Numbered from the stretch's first letter, positions 40,950 to 51,720 are shown. The stretch is 64,000 bases of DNA from Dechloromonas sp. Dech2017 (GCA_009469585.1 SSXW01000001.1:297936-361935), one strand, 5' to 3'. Notes: generated by a model from the letters alone, not told the origin. Program-made: numbers and translations.

Positions 40950-41834
40950 TTACTCGTAACCGAGGCTCTTCAGCAGGCGTTCGTCGTCATTCCAGCCAGA
41001 CTTCACCTTGACCCACACTTCGAGGTAAACCTTGCCGTCGAACAGGCGCTCCATGTCCTGCCGGGCCTCGCTGGCGATGCGCTTCAGCGACTCGCCCCCC
41101 TTGCCGATGACGATGGCCTTGTGACTCTCGCGGTCAACGACAATGGCAGCGAAAATTCGACGCAATTCGCCATCGACCTCGAACTTCTCGATCTCGACGG
41201 CCGTCGCATACGGCAGTTCGTCGCCGAGCAGGCGGAAAACCTTTTCGCGGATGTACTCCGAGGCGAGAAAGCGTTCGCTCTTGTCGGTCAGGTCGTCCTC
41301 GGGGAACATCAGCCCCTCGTTGGGCAGATGCTTGCGCGCCTCGGCCAGCAGTTCATCGGTCTGCTTGCCCTTGGCGGCGCTGATCGGCACCACGGCGGCG
41401 TAGTCATGGCCGGCGGCGACTTCGGCCAGGAAAGGAAACAGGGCCGTCTTGTCCTTGATCTGGTCGGTCTTGTTGACCACCAGGATGACCGGCCTGTCCT
41501 TGGGCAGCAGGCGGACCACCGCCTTGTCCTTGGCGTCGTAGCGCCCGGCCTCGATCAGGAACAGCACGACGTCGACATCGTTGAGCGTTTGCGTGACCCC
41601 ACGATTCATCGCGCGGTTCAGGGCATTGGAAAACTTGGTTTGAAAGCCCGGGGTGTCGACGAAAACGAACTGCGCATCATCGTTGGTGACGATGCCGGTG
41701 ATGCGGTGCCGCGTCGTCTGCGCCTTGCGGGAGACGATGCTGATCTTTTCGCCGACCAGCCGGTTGAGCAGCGTCGATTTGCCAACATTGGGACGGCCAA
41801 CGATGGCGATGTACCCGGAACGGATCTTTTTCAT
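40950..41834 (-). CDS. era: GTPase Era
   Basis: 294 residues. G1 GRPNVGKSTLLN, G3 DTPGF, G4 NKTD and a C-terminal KH domain (IVIGKGGESLKRI). It assists 16S rRNA maturation and 30S assembly. It overlaps rnc by four bases. Confidence 0.97.
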   Translation of the reverse strand: MKKIRSGYIAIVGRPNVGKSTLLNRLVGEKISIVSRKAQTTRHRITGIVTNDDAQFVFVDTPGFQTKFSNALNRAMNRGVTQTLNDVDVVLFLIEAGRYDAKDKAVVRLLPKDRPVILVVNKTDQIKDKTALFPFLAEVAAGHDYAAVVPISAAKGKQTDELLAEARKHLPNEGLMFPEDDLTDKSERFLASEYIREKVFRLLGDELPYATAVEIEKFEVDGELRRIFAAIVVDRESHKAIVIGKGGESLKRIASEARQDMERLFDGKVYLEVWVKVKSGWNDDERLLKSLGYE

Positions 41835-42499
41835 GCTTCGATTTCTTTCAATGCCTTTTCGGCGGCAGCCTGCTCGGCGACCCGGCGGCTCGTGCCATGG
41901 CCTATGGTCCGCAGGGCCGGGCTCTCAAGCTCGCATGCCACCTCGAAACGTTGCTCGTGGGCGGCGCCGCTGGCTTCGAGCAAACGGTAGCATGGCAAGG
42001 GCTTCTTGCGCCCCTGCAACCATTCCTGCAGGCGGGTCTTGGGATCTTTCTGGAATTGCCCCGGTTTCAATTCTTCGAACAAGGGGGCGTAGAGCCGGTC
42101 GATTGCCTGGTAGGCAACCGTAAATCCGCCATCGAGGTAGATTGCACCGAAGAGGGCTTCCAGCGCATCGGCCAGGATGGATGGACGGGTCGCTCCACCG
42201 CTTCTCAGCTCGCCTTCGCCAAGCCGCAGATGGTCGCCGATATTCAACTCTTGCGCCAGGCGATGCAGGGTTTCCTGACGGACCAGATTGGCCCGCAGGC
42301 GCGACAGGTCGCCCTCAGGCAAACTGGGAAAGCGGCGAAAAAGCAGGTCGGCGATGACGCAGTCGAGAATGCCGTCGCCGAGGAACTCCAGCCGTTCGTT
42401 GTTGGGTGTGCCGAAACTGCGGTGGGTCAGCGCCGTACGGAACAGCGATCGATCCGAAAAGGCATGGCCGAGTTGCCGGGCAACCGCTTCCAGGGTCAT
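41831..42499 (-). CDS. rnc: Ribonuclease III
   Basis: 222 residues. The catalytic signature NERLEFLGDGILD (near 34-46) precedes the second acidic site ADALEALFGAIYLDGG; the C-terminal dsRBD (~150-222) ends with RRVAEQAAAEKAL. It processes rRNA and other double-stranded RNA. Confidence 0.97.
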   Translation of the reverse strand: MTLEAVARQLGHAFSDRSLFRTALTHRSFGTPNNERLEFLGDGILDCVIADLLFRRFPSLPEGDLSRLRANLVRQETLHRLAQELNIGDHLRLGEGELRSGGATRPSILADALEALFGAIYLDGGFTVAYQAIDRLYAPLFEELKPGQFQKDPKTRLQEWLQGRKKPLPCYRLLEASGAAHEQRFEVACELESPALRTIGHGTSRRVAEQAAAEKALKEIEA

Positions 42500-42505
42500 G
42501 CTTGC

Positions 42506-42856
42506 TTACCCAGCGGTCGACCCTTTGTAGTCGATCAACAGGCTGACATTCCAGAACAACGGAATACGTTTTTCGTAGGCGAATTCGATGACGATGCGGC
42601 CGCCATCCTTGGAAATGTCCAATTGCTTCGACGAAAATTCCAGCATGTCGATGTCGGCGAACTTGTCGAAGGTGGTCCGAACATCGCTCACCGTCGAATC
42701 AGGCCCCATCTTGGCGACCGTTGCCTTGGCGTCCTTCAGGATCTTGGAGTATTCAATATAGGTAGGTGCCACCTTCATGCCGAGGACGGCAACGAGAACC
42801 AGAACGATGCTCCAGAACAGCAAGCCCGAGAGCGCCACGCCACGTTGATTTTTCAT
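42506..42856 (-). CDS. DUF4845 membrane protein
   Basis: 116 residues with one N-terminal transmembrane helix (ALSGLLFWSIVLVLVAVLGMKVAPTYIEY), the hallmark of the small DUF4845 proteins that lie between lepB and rnc in Betaproteobacteria. Function unknown. Two adjacent ATGs make the start ambiguous by one codon; 42856 has better spacing to GGGAAA. Confidence 0.85.
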   Translation of the reverse strand: MKNQRGVALSGLLFWSIVLVLVAVLGMKVAPTYIEYSKILKDAKATVAKMGPDSTVSDVRTTFDKFADIDMLEFSSKQLDISKDGGRIVIEFAYEKRIPLFWNVSLLIDYKGSTAG

Positions 42857-42866
42857 CATTTTCCCT

Positions 42867-43652
42867 TTAGCGGAATGAACCGATCCGGCCGAGGTCACTG
42901 AAATTCAGCCAGATGAAGAAGGCTTTGCCGACGATGTTCTCTTCAGGCACGAAACCCCAGGCCCGACTGTCGCGGCTGTTGTCACGGTTATCACCCATCA
43001 TGAAGTAATGCCCGGCCGGCACCTTGCAAACGACACCTGCCGCATTGTAAGTGCAATTTTCGCGGTAGGGAAAGCGGCCGGGATCGGGAATGAAGGCCGG
43101 CGCATCGGCATCGTTGAGCAGGCGATGTTCGACACCCATCCTGGCCTGAAACTGCTGCGAGTAGTAGAGGCGTTCCGGATGCAGGTAGTCGGCAAGCGGG
43201 GTCATGTCGACTGCCTGGCCGTTGATCGTCAGACGCTTGTTCTGGTAGGCGACGGTATCGCCGGGTAGGCCGACGACACGCTTGATGTAATCGAGCGAGG
43301 GATCTTCCGGATAACGAAAGACCATGACATCGCCCCGCTGCGGCGAATTGATGTCGATGATCTTCTTGTTGATCACCGGCAAGCGGATGCCGTAAGTGAA
43401 CTTGTTGACCAGGATGAAGTCGCCGACCAGCAGCGTCGGGATCATCGAGCCCGAGGGAATCTTGAACGGCTCGAAAAGAAAGGAGCGGAGAACGAAGACG
43501 ATCAGGATGACCGGGAAAAAGCTGGCACCCCATTCGACCCAGAACGGCTCCGCCGCATTCTTGTCGCGCAATTTCCTGAATTTCAGGACATCCAGCGCAT
43601 ACAAGGCACCGGTCACCAGCAGCAGGACGAAAAGTATCAGGGCAAAGTTCAT
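42867..43652 (-). CDS. lepB: Signal peptidase I
   Basis: 261 residues, S26 family. Two N-terminal membrane segments precede the catalytic serine box (FKIPSGSMIPTLLVGDFILV), the lysine box (GDVMVFRYPEDPSLDYIKRVVGLPGD) and the GDNRDNSRDSR box. It cleaves signal peptides on the outer face of the inner membrane. It lies next to lepA, as in E. coli. Confidence 0.97.
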   Translation of the reverse strand: MNFALILFVLLLVTGALYALDVLKFRKLRDKNAAEPFWVEWGASFFPVILIVFVLRSFLFEPFKIPSGSMIPTLLVGDFILVNKFTYGIRLPVINKKIIDINSPQRGDVMVFRYPEDPSLDYIKRVVGLPGDTVAYQNKRLTINGQAVDMTPLADYLHPERLYYSQQFQARMGVEHRLLNDADAPAFIPDPGRFPYRENCTYNAAGVVCKVPAGHYFMMGDNRDNSRDSRAWGFVPEENIVGKAFFIWLNFSDLGRIGSFR

Positions 43653-43660
43653 CGCTATTC

Positions 43661-45451
43661 TCAGTTATCGACGCGCAGCACGGCGAGGAAGGCTTCCTGG
43701 GGAATCTCGACGCTTCCCACCTGCTTCATGCGCTTCTTGCCGGCCTTCTGTTTTTCCAGCAGTTTCTTCTTGCGGGAGATATCGCCGCCGTAACACTTGG
43801 CCAGCACGTCCTTGCGCATCGCCTTGACGTTTTCGCGGGCGATGATGTGCGAGCCGATGGCCGCCTGAATCGCCACGTCGTACATCTGTCGGGGAATCAG
43901 TTCGCGCATCTTGGAGGCCAGTTCGCGGCCGCGATACTGCGAATTGGAACGGTGCACGATCAGCGACAAGGCGTCGACCTTTTCGCCGTTGATCAGGATG
44001 TCGAGCTTGACGACATCGGCTGTCCGGTATTCCTTGAAGTCGTAGTCGAGCGAGGCATAGCCCTTCGAGCAGGACTTCAGCTTGTCGAAGAAATCCATGA
44101 CCACCTCGGCCATGGGCATTTCATAGACCAGTTTTACCTGTCGACCGTGGTAATGCATGTCGACCTGATTGCCGCGCTTCTGGTTGCACAGGGTGATGAC
44201 GTTGCCCAGGTAATCCTGGGGAACGAAGATGGTGGCCGAGATGATCGGCTCGCGTACCTCTTCGATCTTGCTGACTTCGGGCAGCTTGGCCGGGTTCTCG
44301 ACCTGTATGACACTGCCATCACGGGAGACCACCTCATAAACCACGGTCGGTGCGGTGGTGATCAGGTCCTGGTCGAATTCGCGTTCCAGTCGCTCCTGGA
44401 CGATTTCCATATGGAGCAGGCCGAGAAAACCGCAACGGAAGCCGAAGCCAAGGGCTTGCGAGACTTCGGGTTCGTATTGCAGCGAAGCGTCATTGAGCTT
44501 CAACTTCTCGAGCGCTTCGCGCAGCGAGTCGTACTGATTCGACTCGACCGGGTACAAGCCGGCGAAAACTTGCGGCTTGATTTCCTTGAAACCGGGCAAT
44601 GGCTCGGCTGCCTTGCGGTCGACAGTGGTGATCGTGTCACCGACCTTGGCGGCCTTCAATTCCTTGATGCCGGAGATGACGAAACCCACCTCGCCAGCCC
44701 GCAACGCATCGCGCTGAACCGACTTGGGCGAGAAAACGCCGACCTGTTCGCAAAGCTGCTGGGCGCCGGTGGCCATGAAGAACAGCTTGTCCTTGGGCCG
44801 CATCGCGCCATCGATGACGCGCACCAGCATGACGACCCCGACGTAGTTGTCGAACCACGAGTCGATGATCAGCGCTTTGAGCGGTGCATCGGGGTCGCCC
44901 TTGGGCGGCGGAATGCGGGTGACGACGGCTTCCAGGATGTCCTCGACGCCAAGGCCCGTCTTGGCCGAAGCGAGGACGGCGTCAGTCGCATCGATGCCGA
45001 TGACGTCCTCGATTTCCTGGCGGGCATTGTCGGGGTCGGCCGAGGGCAGGTCGATCTTGTTGAGCACCGGAAGCACTTCGACATCGAGCTCGATGGCGGT
45101 GTAGCAGTTGGCGACCGTCTGGGCCTCGACCCCTTGCGAAGCATCGACGACCAGCAAGGCGCCTTCGCAGGCCGACAGCGACCGGGAAACCTCGTAGGAA
45201 AAGTCCACATGGCCCGGGGTATCGATCAGGTTGAGGTTGTACACCTTGCCGTCGCGCGCCTTGTAGTTCAACGCGGCGGTCTGCGCCTTGATCGTGATGC
45301 CGCGTTCGCGCTCGATGTCCATCGAGTCGAGAACCTGCGCCTCCATCTCGCGATCGGACAAGCCGCCGCAGTAGTGAATCATGCGATCGGCCAGCGTCGA
45401 TTTGCCGTGATCGATGTGGGCGATGATGGAGAAGTTTCGAATATGATCCAT
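43661..45451 (-). CDS. lepA: Elongation factor 4 (LepA)
   Basis: 596 residues, normal length. [15 protein letters not shown] (G1), [11 protein letters not shown] (G3) and NKIDLPSAD (G4), then the EF-G-like domains and a LepA-specific C-terminus. It back-translocates or remodels ribosomes under stress. A terminator sits just upstream, so it begins a transcription unit with lepB. Confidence 0.97.
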   Translation of the reverse strand: MDHIRNFSIIAHIDHGKSTLADRMIHYCGGLSDREMEAQVLDSMDIERERGITIKAQTAALNYKARDGKVYNLNLIDTPGHVDFSYEVSRSLSACEGALLVVDASQGVEAQTVANCYTAIELDVEVLPVLNKIDLPSADPDNARQEIEDVIGIDATDAVLASAKTGLGVEDILEAVVTRIPPPKGDPDAPLKALIIDSWFDNYVGVVMLVRVIDGAMRPKDKLFFMATGAQQLCEQVGVFSPKSVQRDALRAGEVGFVISGIKELKAAKVGDTITTVDRKAAEPLPGFKEIKPQVFAGLYPVESNQYDSLREALEKLKLNDASLQYEPEVSQALGFGFRCGFLGLLHMEIVQERLEREFDQDLITTAPTVVYEVVSRDGSVIQVENPAKLPEVSKIEEVREPIISATIFVPQDYLGNVITLCNQKRGNQVDMHYHGRQVKLVYEMPMAEVVMDFFDKLKSCSKGYASLDYDFKEYRTADVVKLDILINGEKVDALSLIVHRSNSQYRGRELASKMRELIPRQMYDVAIQAAIGSHIIARENVKAMRKDVLAKCYGGDISRKKKLLEKQKAGKKRMKQVGSVEIPQEAFLAVLRVDN

Positions 45452-45461
45452 TGCAGCCAGT

Positions 45462-45490
45462 AAAAAAGGGCGCTTTCTGGCGCCCTTCCC
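45462..45490 (-). terminator. Terminator between mucD-glutaredoxin unit and lepA
   Basis: On the minus strand, AAGGGCGC ... GCGCCCTT forms a hairpin followed by a run of T. It ends the rpoE-mucD operon 23 bases past the glutaredoxin-like stop. Confidence 0.7.
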
Positions 45491-45511
45491 TTTTACAGAA
45501 GACCCTGAATT

Positions 45512-45760
45512 CTAGCGGATTCCGGCTAAATATTCACGGGTTTTGGCCTCGTCCAGAAAGTAATGGCAGAGCTCGGTGTCGCCATGCAGCAGCACCGGCA
45601 CCAGTTCGTCATAACGGGATTCGAGCTGCGGATCGCTGTCCACGTCGAGCACCGTCACCGTCGCCCCGTACTCGGCTGCCAGCGGGACCAGTGCCGCTTC
45701 CATGTCGTGGCAGAGATGGCAATAGCCACGGCTCATCAGGGTCAATTCAATTGCCGCCAT
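45512..45760 (-). CDS. Glutaredoxin-like protein (DUF836)
   Basis: 82 residues with CHLCHDME near residue 14, a CxxC redox site, and the VPVLLHGDTELCHYFLDEAKTREYL end typical of the DUF836 glutaredoxin-like family. It overlaps the mucD stop by 14 bases, so it is part of that operon. Confidence 0.85.
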   Translation of the reverse strand: MAAIELTLMSRGYCHLCHDMEAALVPLAAEYGATVTVLDVDSDPQLESRYDELVPVLLHGDTELCHYFLDEAKTREYLAGIR

Positions 45761-47171
45761 TCAAGCCCTTGATGGTGATGAAAGTCTGCATTTCGCCACG
45801 CCGGACGAGCAGCGTGACGTTGCTGCCCTTGTCGAACTGGGCGAGCAGCTTGTTGAACTGGTCGACGGTCTTGATCTCGGTCGTCGCCCCCTTGCTGATC
45901 AGGGCGACGATCACATCGCCGGCGCGCAGGTCCGAGCGGGCGCCGACGCCCTTGACGTCCTCGATCAACAAGCCGGAATTCATCTTCAGCTCGCGTTTTT
46001 GGTCGGCCGTCAGTTCGCTGACCACCAGGCCCAAGCGATTGGCAGCCTGCTCGGGGGGCTTGGCACCCCGCAACGGCTTGGCGGCGGCTTGCCGCTCGTC
46101 GGCCATCTCGCCGACGGTGACGCTGATGTCACGCGTTGCGCCGCGGCGCCAGACCTGCACGACCGAACGGGCGCCCGGGCGGGTGGCGCCGACCATGCGC
46201 GGCAGGTCGGCCGAAGTATTGATGGTCTTGCCGTCGAACTTGAGGATGACGTCACCGGCTTCGATACCTGCCTTTTCGGCCGGGCCGCCCTTCTCCACGG
46301 AATTGACCACGGCGCCGATCGGCCTGGCCAGCCCGAGGGAATCGGCGAGTTCCTTGCTGACTTCCTGGATGACCACGCCGAGGCGACCCCGGCTGACCTT
46401 GCCGCTAGCCCGCAACTGGCTCTGGATATCCATGGCGACGTCGATCGGAATGGCGAACGATACTCCCATGTAGCCCCCGCTGCGGCTGTATATCTGCGAG
46501 TTGATGCCGACCACCTCGCCCCGCATATTGAACAGCGGACCACCGGAATTGCCCGGATTGATCGCCACGTCGGTCTGGATGAAAGGCACGTAGTTCTCCT
46601 GCGGCAGCGAACGCCCCTTGGCCGATACGATGCCGGCCGTCACCGAATTGTCGAAACCGAAAGGCGAACCGATGGCAACCACCCACTCGCCGACTTTCAA
46701 CTGCGCCGGTTCGCCGAGCTTGACAGTGGGCAAGGCGCTGGCCTCGATCTTGATTAGCGCGACATCGGTCCGCTTGTCGGCGCCGATGATCTTGGCCTTG
46801 AATTCGCGCTTGTCGGTCAGTCGCACCGTCACCTCGTCGGCCCCGTCGACGACGTGGGCATTGGTCATGATATAGCCGTCGCCACTGATGATGAAACCCG
46901 ACCCCAGGGACTTGTTCTCGAAATCCCGGGGGATGGCCCCGCCCGGATGGCGCGGGATGAAACGCTTGAAGAACTCGAAGGCCGGGTCGTTCTCGTCCAA
47001 GGGAAACGGCATCATCTGCGCCTGGCCGCGCACCGTCTGGGTGGTACTGATGTTGACCACGGCGGGCCCCTGTTTCTCGGCTAGTTCGGTGAAATCGGGC
47101 AGGCCGCGGGTCTGGGCGAACACCGCCGTGCACACGAACCATAGGGAAAATGCAGCTAGCAGACGTTTCAT
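45747..47171 (-). CDS. mucD: DegP/MucD-type periplasmic serine protease
   Basis: 474 residues. A signal peptide (LLAAFSLWFVCTAVFA) precedes a trypsin-like domain with His in YIMTNAHVVDGADE, Asp in TDVALIK and Ser in NPGNSGGPL, then two PDZ domains (GRLGVVIQEV, LVVSELTADQK). It degrades or chaperones misfolded envelope proteins. It lies after rpoE-rseC, consistent with sigma-E control. Confidence 0.95.
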   Translation of the reverse strand: MKRLLAAFSLWFVCTAVFAQTRGLPDFTELAEKQGPAVVNISTTQTVRGQAQMMPFPLDENDPAFEFFKRFIPRHPGGAIPRDFENKSLGSGFIISGDGYIMTNAHVVDGADEVTVRLTDKREFKAKIIGADKRTDVALIKIEASALPTVKLGEPAQLKVGEWVVAIGSPFGFDNSVTAGIVSAKGRSLPQENYVPFIQTDVAINPGNSGGPLFNMRGEVVGINSQIYSRSGGYMGVSFAIPIDVAMDIQSQLRASGKVSRGRLGVVIQEVSKELADSLGLARPIGAVVNSVEKGGPAEKAGIEAGDVILKFDGKTINTSADLPRMVGATRPGARSVVQVWRRGATRDISVTVGEMADERQAAAKPLRGAKPPEQAANRLGLVVSELTADQKRELKMNSGLLIEDVKGVGARSDLRAGDVIVALISKGATTEIKTVDQFNKLLAQFDKGSNVTLLVRRGEMQTFITIKGLNGGN

Positions 47172-47199
47172 GGGGATGCAGCCTCCGGACGGAATCGGA

Positions 47200-47628
47200 T
47201 CAGGAACGTGAAACGATGTGGGGGCACTCGGCAGGATTTGCAAGCCCCGGCGCCCGGAAACGGATGTACGCGAACGATAGCGCCAACCCGGCAGCGGCGC
47301 CCGCCATGGCCGTGCCATCGCCGAACGTCGCCCCGAGCAACGCCCCGGCAATCGTCGCGGTCAACGGCAAAATATAGGCCAAATTGGCCGTTTTTCGCAC
47401 ACTGCCGGCGGCAACGGCGATGGTGACCGAATCGCCGACCTGCGCTCCAACACCATTGGCGACTCGATAGGTCTTCGGGCCGCTGCAGAACATCTGGGTC
47501 AACTGCTGGCCGCCGCAGCCGCCCTTTTCATGGCATCGACCGCAACCACCCTGCGCCACTTCGACTTCGGCAAAGCTGCCATCGACCGCCCGGACTACGG
47601 CTGGAATTGTCGTCTGTTCGACCGCCAT
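47200..47628 (-). CDS. rseC: RseC/MucC family positive regulator of sigma-E
   Basis: 142 residues. A cysteine-rich segment GGCGRCHEKGGCGGQQL near residues 27-43 and two membrane helices (LAYILPLTATIAGALLGATF, AGAAAGLALSFAYI) match RseC. It sits in the inner membrane and modulates sigma-E. It is directly after rpoE with a two-base gap. Confidence 0.9.
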   Translation of the reverse strand: MAVEQTTIPAVVRAVDGSFAEVEVAQGGCGRCHEKGGCGGQQLTQMFCSGPKTYRVANGVGAQVGDSVTIAVAAGSVRKTANLAYILPLTATIAGALLGATFGDGTAMAGAAAGLALSFAYIRFRAPGLANPAECPHIVSRS

Positions 47629-47630
47629 GC

Positions 47631-48230
47631 TCACCAGCGCTTGTCTTCGGAGGTATCGAGCAAGGGACGCAACTTGGCGGCCACCGATTCGCGCGCCCGG
47701 AAAATCCGCGAGCGCACCGTGCCGATCGGACAGTTCATAATGCCGGCGATTTCTTCGTAGGAAAGCCCCTCGAGCTCACGCAGTACGATGGCAGTGCGTA
47801 ACTCTTCGGGCAGCGAATCCATGGCGGCGTTGATCGTTTCGCCAATCTGCTTTGAGAGCAGCAGGCTCTCCGGGGTATTGATGTCTCGCAACTGCGTGGC
47901 ATCGTCGAAGGTTTCCGCTTCTTCGGTATCAAATCCGGTCGATGTCGGCGCCCGCCTGCCCTGTGACACCAGGTAATTCTTGGCGGTGTTGATGCCGATC
48001 CGGTAGAGCCACGTATAAAACGCACTTTCCCCTCGGAACGATGGCAAGGCACGATAAGCCTTGATGAACGCCTCCTGGGAGACGTCCTCGACCTCGGCCG
48101 GGTCGCGGATGAACCGCGACAGCAGGCGACCTAGCTTGCGCTGATATTTGCCCACCAATTGGTCGAAGGCGTGCTGATCTCCGCCTTGCGCCCGCTCGAC
48201 CAGCAATTGGTCGACTTCGCGCTCACTCAT
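47631..48230 (-). CDS. rpoE: RNA polymerase sigma factor, sigma-E type
   Basis: 199 residues. Regions 2 (SRFIRDPAEVEDVSQEAFIKAYRAL) and 4 (LPEELRTAIVLRELEGLSYEEIAGIMNCPIGTVRSRIFRAR) match RpoE/AlgU closely. It drives the envelope stress response. Its own operon continues rseC-mucD, and no rseA- or rseB-like gene lies in between, which is unusual compared with E. coli. Confidence 0.95.
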   Translation of the reverse strand: MSEREVDQLLVERAQGGDQHAFDQLVGKYQRKLGRLLSRFIRDPAEVEDVSQEAFIKAYRALPSFRGESAFYTWLYRIGINTAKNYLVSQGRRAPTSTGFDTEEAETFDDATQLRDINTPESLLLSKQIGETINAAMDSLPEELRTAIVLRELEGLSYEEIAGIMNCPIGTVRSRIFRARESVAAKLRPLLDTSEDKRW

Positions 48231-48399
48231 GGCTGTCGTTTTCCCTGGGGACTATGATTGGTATCTTTATGTGATGCAGTATAGCGCAGCCATTTTAGCG
48301 AATAAGACTGGTATTTATCCTTATTTGTGACCGACTGTAACGGGGCTAATCATTGGCGGCATGCTATATTTCGCCAAAAATACCCTGACGAGAACAGCA

Positions 48400-49974
48400 G
48401 TGCAAAAATTTGATGTCCTTATCATCGGCAGCGGCCTCGCCGGCCAGTCTGCCGCCTTGAGGCTTGCGCCGCATTGCCGCGTTGCTCTGGTCAGCAAACG
48501 CAGCCTGGAGGACTCCGCCTCGGGGTGGGCGCAAGGCGGCATCGCTGCCGTGCTGGACAGTCAGGATTCGGTCGACGCCCACATTCGGGATACCCTGGTA
48601 GCCGGTGCTTGGCTCAACGATGAAGCAGCAACCCGTTTTGTCGTCGAAAACGGCGGGCGAGCCATCCAATGGCTGATCGATCAGGGCGTCCCATTCACCA
48701 AGGACGCCTCCGGCTACCATCTGACTCGCGAAGGCGGGCACAGCGCCCGCCGCGTCATCCATGTTGCCGACGCCACCGGATTTGCCGTCCAGAACAAGCT
48801 GACCCGGCAGGTTCGCGACAATCCGAACATCACTGTTTTTGAAGACCATATCGCCATCGACCTGATCACCGGCGACAAACTGGGCAACGAAGAAAAGCGC
48901 TGCTACGGCGCCTACGTCCTCAACACCATCGATGGCGAAGTCATCACCATAGGGGCCACGAACACTCTGCTGGCTACGGGCGGCGCGGGCAAGGTCTACC
49001 TCTATACTACCAACCCCGACACCTCGACCGGCGATGGCATCGCCATGGCCTACCGGGCGGGGTGCCGGGTTGCCAACATGGAGTTCATCCAGTTTCATCC
49101 CACCTGCCTCTACCACCCGCAGGCCAAATCCTTCCTGATTTCCGAGGCCGTTCGTGGCGAAGGCGGCTTGCTCAAGCTTCCCGACGGGACGCGCTTCATG
49201 CCCGATCACGATGAGCGTGCCGAATTGGCGCCACGCGACATCGTCGCCCGCGCCATCGACTTCGAGATGAAAAAACGCGGCCTGGACTACGTTTTCCTGG
49301 ATATCTCGCACAAGGGCGAAGAATTCATTCTCACCCACTTCCCCAATATCCACGCGCGCTGCCTCGAGTTGGGCATCGACATCACCCAACACCCCATTCC
49401 CGTCGTCCCGGCCGCGCACTACACCTGCGGCGGCATTGTCAGCGACCTCACCGGGCGTACCGATCTGGCCCACCTTTACGTCGCCGGCGAGGCTTCGTGC
49501 ACCGGCCTGCATGGCGCCAACCGCCTGGCCTCCAATTCGCTGCTCGAATGCTTGGTGTTTGCCGAAGCTGCGGTCAACGACATTTTGAGCCAAAAATCGC
49601 AATCGCTCCCGCCGCTACCACTCTGGGACGAAAGCCGGGTCACCGATGCCGACGAAGAAGTCGTCATTTCCCACAACTGGGACGAGTTGCGGCGCTTCAT
49701 GTGGGACTACGTCGGCATCGTGCGCACGACCAAGCGCTTGAAACGCGCCAAGCATCGCATCGGCTTGCTGATGCGCGAAATCGACGAGTTCTACGCCAAT
49801 TTCCGGGTCAGCCACGACCTAATCGAGTTGCGCAACCTGGTCGTCACCGCCGACTTGATCGTGCGTTGCGCCATGCGGCGCAGGGAAAGCCGCGGCCTGC
49901 ATTTCTCCCGGGACTACCCGGAAATGGCGGGCACGGCAAAAAACACCGTTCTCAGGCGGACCCGGCTCCGCTGA
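48400..49974 (+). CDS. nadB: L-aspartate oxidase
   Basis: 524 residues from the GTG, giving [23 protein letters not shown], the FAD-binding Rossmann start. The succinate dehydrogenase-type active-site region [18 protein letters not shown] and the [15 protein letters not shown] motif are present. It makes iminoaspartate for NAD synthesis. An ATG at 48361 is an alternative start, adding 13 residues. It is divergent from rpoE. Confidence 0.95.
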   Translation: MQKFDVLIIGSGLAGQSAALRLAPHCRVALVSKRSLEDSASGWAQGGIAAVLDSQDSVDAHIRDTLVAGAWLNDEAATRFVVENGGRAIQWLIDQGVPFTKDASGYHLTREGGHSARRVIHVADATGFAVQNKLTRQVRDNPNITVFEDHIAIDLITGDKLGNEEKRCYGAYVLNTIDGEVITIGATNTLLATGGAGKVYLYTTNPDTSTGDGIAMAYRAGCRVANMEFIQFHPTCLYHPQAKSFLISEAVRGEGGLLKLPDGTRFMPDHDERAELAPRDIVARAIDFEMKKRGLDYVFLDISHKGEEFILTHFPNIHARCLELGIDITQHPIPVVPAAHYTCGGIVSDLTGRTDLAHLYVAGEASCTGLHGANRLASNSLLECLVFAEAAVNDILSQKSQSLPPLPLWDESRVTDADEEVVISHNWDELRRFMWDYVGIVRTTKRLKRAKHRIGLLMREIDEFYANFRVSHDLIELRNLVVTADLIVRCAMRRRESRGLHFSRDYPEMAGTAKNTVLRRTRLR

Positions 49975-50404
49975 CTCTCGCCCGCCAGCGCAAGAACATG
50001 CGCAGACGCCGGAAATCATTATCTTCCAGGCTGTCGTTCACGACAACCAGGACGGTGGTCTTGCCGTCATCATCCCGCAGGCGGACGACGGTCAGCCACG
50101 GATGAACGACCGCTCCGGCCAACAAACTGGCTGGCACAAAACCACTCTGCGCATTGCTTTCAACGGATAAGCGACCGTCCCGCTCCATGCGGAGCCTGAG
50201 CCCGATCGGTGTCATCTTTCGCCAGGCCAGTGCAGCAATCATCCAGACCACTAGCAGCAAGGAAAGACGCATCGGCACCGGTCCGGAATAGACCAGGGCC
50301 ATGGCGCTGGCAAGTGTGGTGGTCAAGCCCAGCACAGCATCGAAAAAAAAAGAACGGTGCAGTCCAATGATGATCGGAAACTGCACCGTTCGATTACCTG
50401 GCAA
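49952..50404 (-). CDS. YgfX/CptA-like membrane protein
   Basis: 150 residues with two hydrophobic helices ([38 protein letters not shown]) and a short soluble tail ([15 protein letters not shown]), matching the layout of the YgfX/CptA family, known in E. coli as a partner of SdhE. The first ~20 codons overlap the fabF terminator, so the true start may be further in. It overlaps the nadB end by 23 bases on the other strand. Confidence 0.6.
   Translation of the reverse strand: MPGNRTVQFPIIIGLHRSFFFDAVLGLTTTLASAMALVYSGPVPMRLSLLLVVWMIAALAWRKMTPIGLRLRMERDGRLSVESNAQSGFVPASLLAGAVVHPWLTVVRLRDDDGKTTVLVVVNDSLEDNDFRRLRMFLRWRARVSGAGSA
50343..50391 (-). terminator. fabF terminator, inside the next gene's 5' end
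   Basis: On the minus strand, GAACGGTGCAGT pairs with ACTGCACCGTTC around a 16-base loop, followed by nine T. It lies within the beginning of the YgfX-like frame. Confidence 0.75.
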
Positions 50405-50410
50405 AGGGCT

Positions 50411-51646
50411 TCAGATACGCTTGAAAACCAGCGATCCGTTGGTTCCACCGAAGCCGAAGTTGTTCTTCACCGCGATATCGATCTTCATCGGACGTGCCTG
50501 GTTGGCACAGTAATCCAGATCGCACTCGGGATCCTGATTGAAGATATTGATCGTCGGCGGCGAAATCTGATAATAAATCGCCAGCACGGTAAACAAAGAC
50601 TCGATACCGCCGGCACCGCCCAGCAGGTGCCCCGTCATCGACTTGGTCGAATTGACCACCAACTTGTAGGCCGAATCGCCGAAGGCTGCCTTGACGGCAT
50701 CAGATTCGTTCTTGTCGCCAAGCGGTGTCGAGGTGCCATGCGCGTTGAGATACTGGACGTCGGAAGGACCGATACCGGCGTTGGTCAGCGCATTGACCAT
50801 GGAACGACGCGGGCCGTCCATGTTGGGCGCCGTGATGTGATAGGCATCGGCGCTGCGGCCATAGCCGATCAACTCGGCGTAGATCGTTGCGCCACGGGCC
50901 TTGGCATGTTCGTATTCCTCGAGAACCAGTACGCCGGCGCCCTCGCCCAGCACGAAGCCGTCGCGGTCCTTGTCCCACGGACGACTGGCCGTCGCCGGAT
51001 CATCGTTGCGCGTCGACAGCGCCCGGGCGGCGCAAAAACCTCCCATGCCCAGCGGCGAAACCGTCGATTCCGCACCGCCGGCGATCATCACGTCGGCATC
51101 GCCATATTCGATGATGCGCGCAGCTTCGCCAATCGAGTGCGTACCCGTCGTACATGCCGTGACGATGGCCAGATTGGGCCCCTTGAAACCGTACTGGATC
51201 GAGAGATTGCCGGAAATCATGTTGATGATGGATCCCGGAACGAAGAACGGCGATACCTTGCGAACGCCCGCCGCATTGTATTCGTCCTTGGTTTCCTCGA
51301 TCAGCGGCAAGCCGCCGATCCCGGATCCGATCGCCACCCCGACCCGCTCCGGATCGGCTGCCCCCTCCTGATCCAGACCGGCGTCGCGCACCGCCTGGAT
51401 ACCGGCCGCCAGGCCATAATGGATGAACTTGTCCATCCGGCGGGCGTCCTTCGCGGAAATGTACTGGGAAATATCGAAATTCTTGACCTCGCCGGCAAAC
51501 TGGACCGGAAAGGTGGAGGTATCGAAGCGGGTGATCGGCCCAATGCCGGAACGGCCGGCAACGATATTCTGCCAACCTTCTTCAACGCTGTTGCCGACTG
51601 GGGAAATCAACCCCAGGCCGGTGATGACGACTCTACGACGTGCCAA
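50411..51646 (-). CDS. fabF: Beta-ketoacyl-ACP synthase II
   Basis: 411 residues. The Cys-His-His triad is visible: [13 protein letters not shown] (Cys), [11 protein letters not shown] (His) and [16 protein letters not shown] (Lys/His). It elongates acyl-ACP, including palmitoleate to vaccenate. The start is a TTG with GGAG at good spacing; the ATG at 51673 is less likely. Confidence 0.95.
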   Translation of the reverse strand: MARRRVVITGLGLISPVGNSVEEGWQNIVAGRSGIGPITRFDTSTFPVQFAGEVKNFDISQYISAKDARRMDKFIHYGLAAGIQAVRDAGLDQEGAADPERVGVAIGSGIGGLPLIEETKDEYNAAGVRKVSPFFVPGSIINMISGNLSIQYGFKGPNLAIVTACTTGTHSIGEAARIIEYGDADVMIAGGAESTVSPLGMGGFCAARALSTRNDDPATASRPWDKDRDGFVLGEGAGVLVLEEYEHAKARGATIYAELIGYGRSADAYHITAPNMDGPRRSMVNALTNAGIGPSDVQYLNAHGTSTPLGDKNESDAVKAAFGDSAYKLVVNSTKSMTGHLLGGAGGIESLFTVLAIYYQISPPTINIFNQDPECDLDYCANQARPMKIDIAVKNNFGFGGTNGSLVFKRI

Positions 51647-51720
51647 GGTAAACTCCGAAAGCAAATGAAGCAAAGCCGGTCCTTGAAGACCGGCCTTGCC
51701 TGAATTAAACCGGAATTGGC

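Noticed and set aside
43847..45463. Long plus-strand open frame of 538 codons opposite lepA
   Set aside because: It mirrors lepA exactly, has no family signature and arises from high-GC codon bias.
48364..49602. 412-codon frame antisense to nadB
   Set aside because: A shadow of nadB with no recognisable domain.
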